Source: a bacterium (GTDB taxonomy: Bacteria; Myxococcota_A; Bradymonadia; UBA7976; UBA1532). Taken from it: 64,000 bases of DNA. The notes beneath the pieces were generated by a model. It did no database searches. It was not told where the DNA came from and saw only the letters and a list, made by a program, of their open reading frames with translations. A program made the translations under genes and the position numbers. Within the stretch, counting starts at the first letter, position 1; the number at the start of each line of letters is the position of its first letter. The DNA is taken from positions 124,001-188,000 of the forward strand of contig JAUHYW010000008.1 of NCBI GenBank assembly GCA_030426085.1. The letters are read 5' to 3'. Positions 62,394 to 64,000 of the stretch are shown one piece after another.

Positions 62394-64000
62394 TCAGTCC
62401 AACTCGGGCTCCCACTCCCCCTGCTCCCAGCGCAGCCAGCCCTCCCGCTCGGGATCATCCGTCGACTGCTCGGAGAGGTCGTCGCCCTCACCGAGGTCAT
62501 CGACCGCTTGATACTTGATGTGGTCCGCGGTCGCACCATACTGAGCGGCGAAGCGGGCCTCGAGCTGCTGGTCGGCCTGGCGGGCCTTGCGCAGCTCGGC
62601 CCCGTCGAGGGCCTCGGCCTTGGCCCCGCCCTTCTCCACCGCCCGGGCGCCCTCGACCACCGCCAGGTAGGTCGCCAGCGCGATGGGGTGGTAGGCCCAC
62701 ACCAGCCCGTCGGCCGGCAGCTCGGCGTGCTCGGTCACCGCCTCGTCCCACCACAGGAACTTGCGGATGCGGTCCATATACCGCCGGGCCTCGTCTTCGA
62801 CGTACCACTCGAAGTCGACCCCGCCCCCGAAGAGCCCGCCGAAGCGGGTGCGGGTGTTGTACTCGGTGACGTGGCGGGCGGCCATCCAGCGCATCGACAC
62901 CGCCTTGCGCGGGGTGCGGAACACCGCCCGGATCTCGGCCGCCGACATCGGGAACCCGCCCTCGACCAGCCCCCGCAGGGCCTCGGGATCCTCGGTGAAC
63001 TGCTTCCACACCTTGCGCGAGTTGCACAGGATGTCGTCGTCGTCATCGTCTTCGACCGGCTCGAACGTGATCTCCGACTTGGGGAAGAGCGGCCGGGGCG
63101 CGATGATCGCGAAGTCGAGCACCCCCACCGGCTCGGCCCCCGGCTCGACCGCGAAGCGCCCGCTGTAGCCGATCAGATCACCCGCCTTGACCTCGACCTC
63201 GGCCAGGGCCACCCGGTCGTTGTACAGCGCGATGTGACCCGGGGCCGCCGGCGGGTGGCGCACCACCTCGTTCTCGGGCAGCTCGCGGGCCCCCTTGGGG
63301 TCGAGGGCGAAGCGGCGGATCCAGTCGATGGCGCTGGTGCGCCCGATCTCGACCTGCTGCAAGTGCGAGATGACCGAGAAGAAGGTCACGTCCTGCTCGG
63401 CGATGGGCAGCTCGTGCTTGATCACCACCACGTTGGGCGAGCCGAGCCCCTCGACCTCCTCCGAGACCCGGGCCGCCACGATGACCCCGTCGGCCGGGGC
63501 CCGCACCTCGGTGCCCGGCTTGATCTCGAGGTGCACCCCGGTGTGCCAGCTCTGGTTGACCCCCAGCGGGAAGAACCCGCCCTTGCCCATCTCGATGGCC
63601 CTGAAATACGTCTCGGCGTTGCGCAGCGCCTTGGTCCGGGGCACCCGGTCGAGGTTGGGCGCACCGGGCAGCGTGACCGGATACACCAGCCGGGTGCCGC
63701 GGACCCCGATGAGCACCCGCTCCCAGTCGAAGCCGGGGCCCGGATCCCACTTGGTCGCCGAGACGTGCAGGTGGCCCACCAGCCCCACGAAGCCCGGGTT
63801 CTGCAGCTTGTTGCGCCGCACCTGCCCGTCATCGCCCACCGGCGCGGTCAGGTTGGCCAGCGGGGGGAAGATGCGCCCCAGCCCGCGCAGCACCGCGATC
63901 AGGGCATGGTACTGCAGGTCGGTGTAGCCCAGGGACGACACCCGGGACCCGTTGAACTCACCGGAATAGAGTCCCCGACTCTGCTTCTGCTGTCCTTTGG
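62394..64000 (-). CDS. Probable peptidoglycan hydrolase: amidase end plus M23-like domain (5' end off window)
   Basis: The frame is open from the right edge to the stop at 62394, at least 535 residues; a start at 63941 is possible but the bases before it also read as protein (GLYSGEFNGSRV). The first part, SSLGYTDLQYHALIAVLRGLGRIFPPL, resembles the last helix of N-acetylmuramoyl-L-alanine amidase (PGRP/amidase_2) domains. Next, WHTGVHLEIKPGTEVRAPADGVIV and AGDLIGYSGRF resemble the M23/LytM endopeptidase fold, though the usual HxxxD reads HTGVH, so activity is uncertain. An acidic stretch (EDDDDDD) and a C-terminal domain of unknown type (about 300 residues) follow. It is probably cell-wall active. 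Confidence 0.7.
   Translation of the reverse strand, partial: KGQQKQSRGLYSGEFNGSRVSSLGYTDLQYHALIAVLRGLGRIFPPLANLTAPVGDDGQVRRNKLQNPGFVGLVGHLHVSATKWDPGPGFDWERVLIGVRGTRLVYPVTLPGAPNLDRVPRTKALRNAETYFRAIEMGKGGFFPLGVNQSWHTGVHLEIKPGTEVRAPADGVIVAARVSEEVEGLGSPNVVVIKHELPIAEQDVTFFSVISHLQQVEIGRTSAIDWIRRFALDPKGARELPENEVVRHPPAAPGHIALYNDRVALAEVEVKAGDLIGYSGRFAVEPGAEPVGVLDFAIIAPRPLFPKSEITFEPVEDDDDDDILCNSRKVWKQFTEDPEALRGLVEGGFPMSAAEIRAVFRTPRKAVSMRWMAARHVTEYNTRTRFGGLFGGGVDFEWYVEDEARRYMDRIRKFLWWDEAVTEHAELPADGLVWAYHPIALATYLAVVEGARAVEKGGAKAEALDGAELRKARQADQQLEARFAAQYGATADHIKYQAVDDLGEGDDLSEQSTDDPEREGWLRWEQGEWEPELD

Overview
The window is very GC-rich and densely coded. Minor pilins, several von Willebrand A (vWA) proteins, MopE-type Cys/Asp repeats ('CDGxDNDCDG'), DUF4215 repeats, lipoproteins and two C-terminal tails of MYXO-CTERM type together suggest a Myxococcota (ex-deltaproteobacterial) chromosome. 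The exact order cannot be told. No rRNA or intact tRNA was seen.

Layout: (1) 1-4391, minus strand: minor-pilin operon GspH/FimT, PilV, PilW, PilX, then a PilY1-like vWA tip protein running off the left edge. (2) 4625-10113, plus strand: five overlapping or nearly touching genes for an envelope redox/uptake module: putative beta-barrel, 13-CxxCH cytochrome, lipoprotein, FadL-type channel and small outer-membrane protein. A P-loop ATPase and prfC (release factor 3) follow. (3) 12798-17270: SDR and membrane fatty-acid/sterol hydroxylase, divergent from a NAPE-PLD-like metallo-hydrolase lipoprotein and an S66 LD-carboxypeptidase. (4) 17314-32386: a 3,874-residue mosaic lipoprotein (MopE, DUF4215, TSP3, two SRCR-like domains, C-terminal cupredoxin), a vWA/MopE surface protein and a lipoprotein. 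(5) 32387-35970: accessory region with a tandem 42/43-bp hairpin array, a lower-GC DUF5131-TcmP gene pair, and the cut-off 5' end of another gene at its right edge. (6) 36012-38838: a small unknown gene, a CaiB/BaiF CoA-transferase and a pectinacetylesterase-like lipoprotein. (7) 46584-38941, minus strand: penicillin-acylase-family hydrolase, fatty-acid desaturase, then a 1,369-residue fusion of adenylation domain, class III aminotransferase and acyl-ACP-reductase-like domain. (8) 54971-47083, minus strand: CheB/CheR fusion, hybrid histidine kinase, PDZ protein, 47-residue hydrophobic peptide, M24 peptidase and DUF885 lipoprotein. (9) 64000-55148, minus strand: partial amidase/M23-like protein, vWA/MopE surface protein and a MopE lipoprotein ending in a formylglycine-generating-enzyme-like domain.

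The best candidate for an undescribed system is region 7. One polypeptide appears able to activate a fatty acid, reduce it to the aldehyde and transaminate it to a fatty amine, and its gene overlaps a desaturase gene. This resembles the TamT/TamH and PigE logic of alkyl-amine formation, but with the activities fused and no pyrrole genes in view. Second come the 13-heme outer-membrane cluster, the hairpin array beside the DUF5131-TcmP island, and the giant SRCR/cupredoxin lipoprotein.
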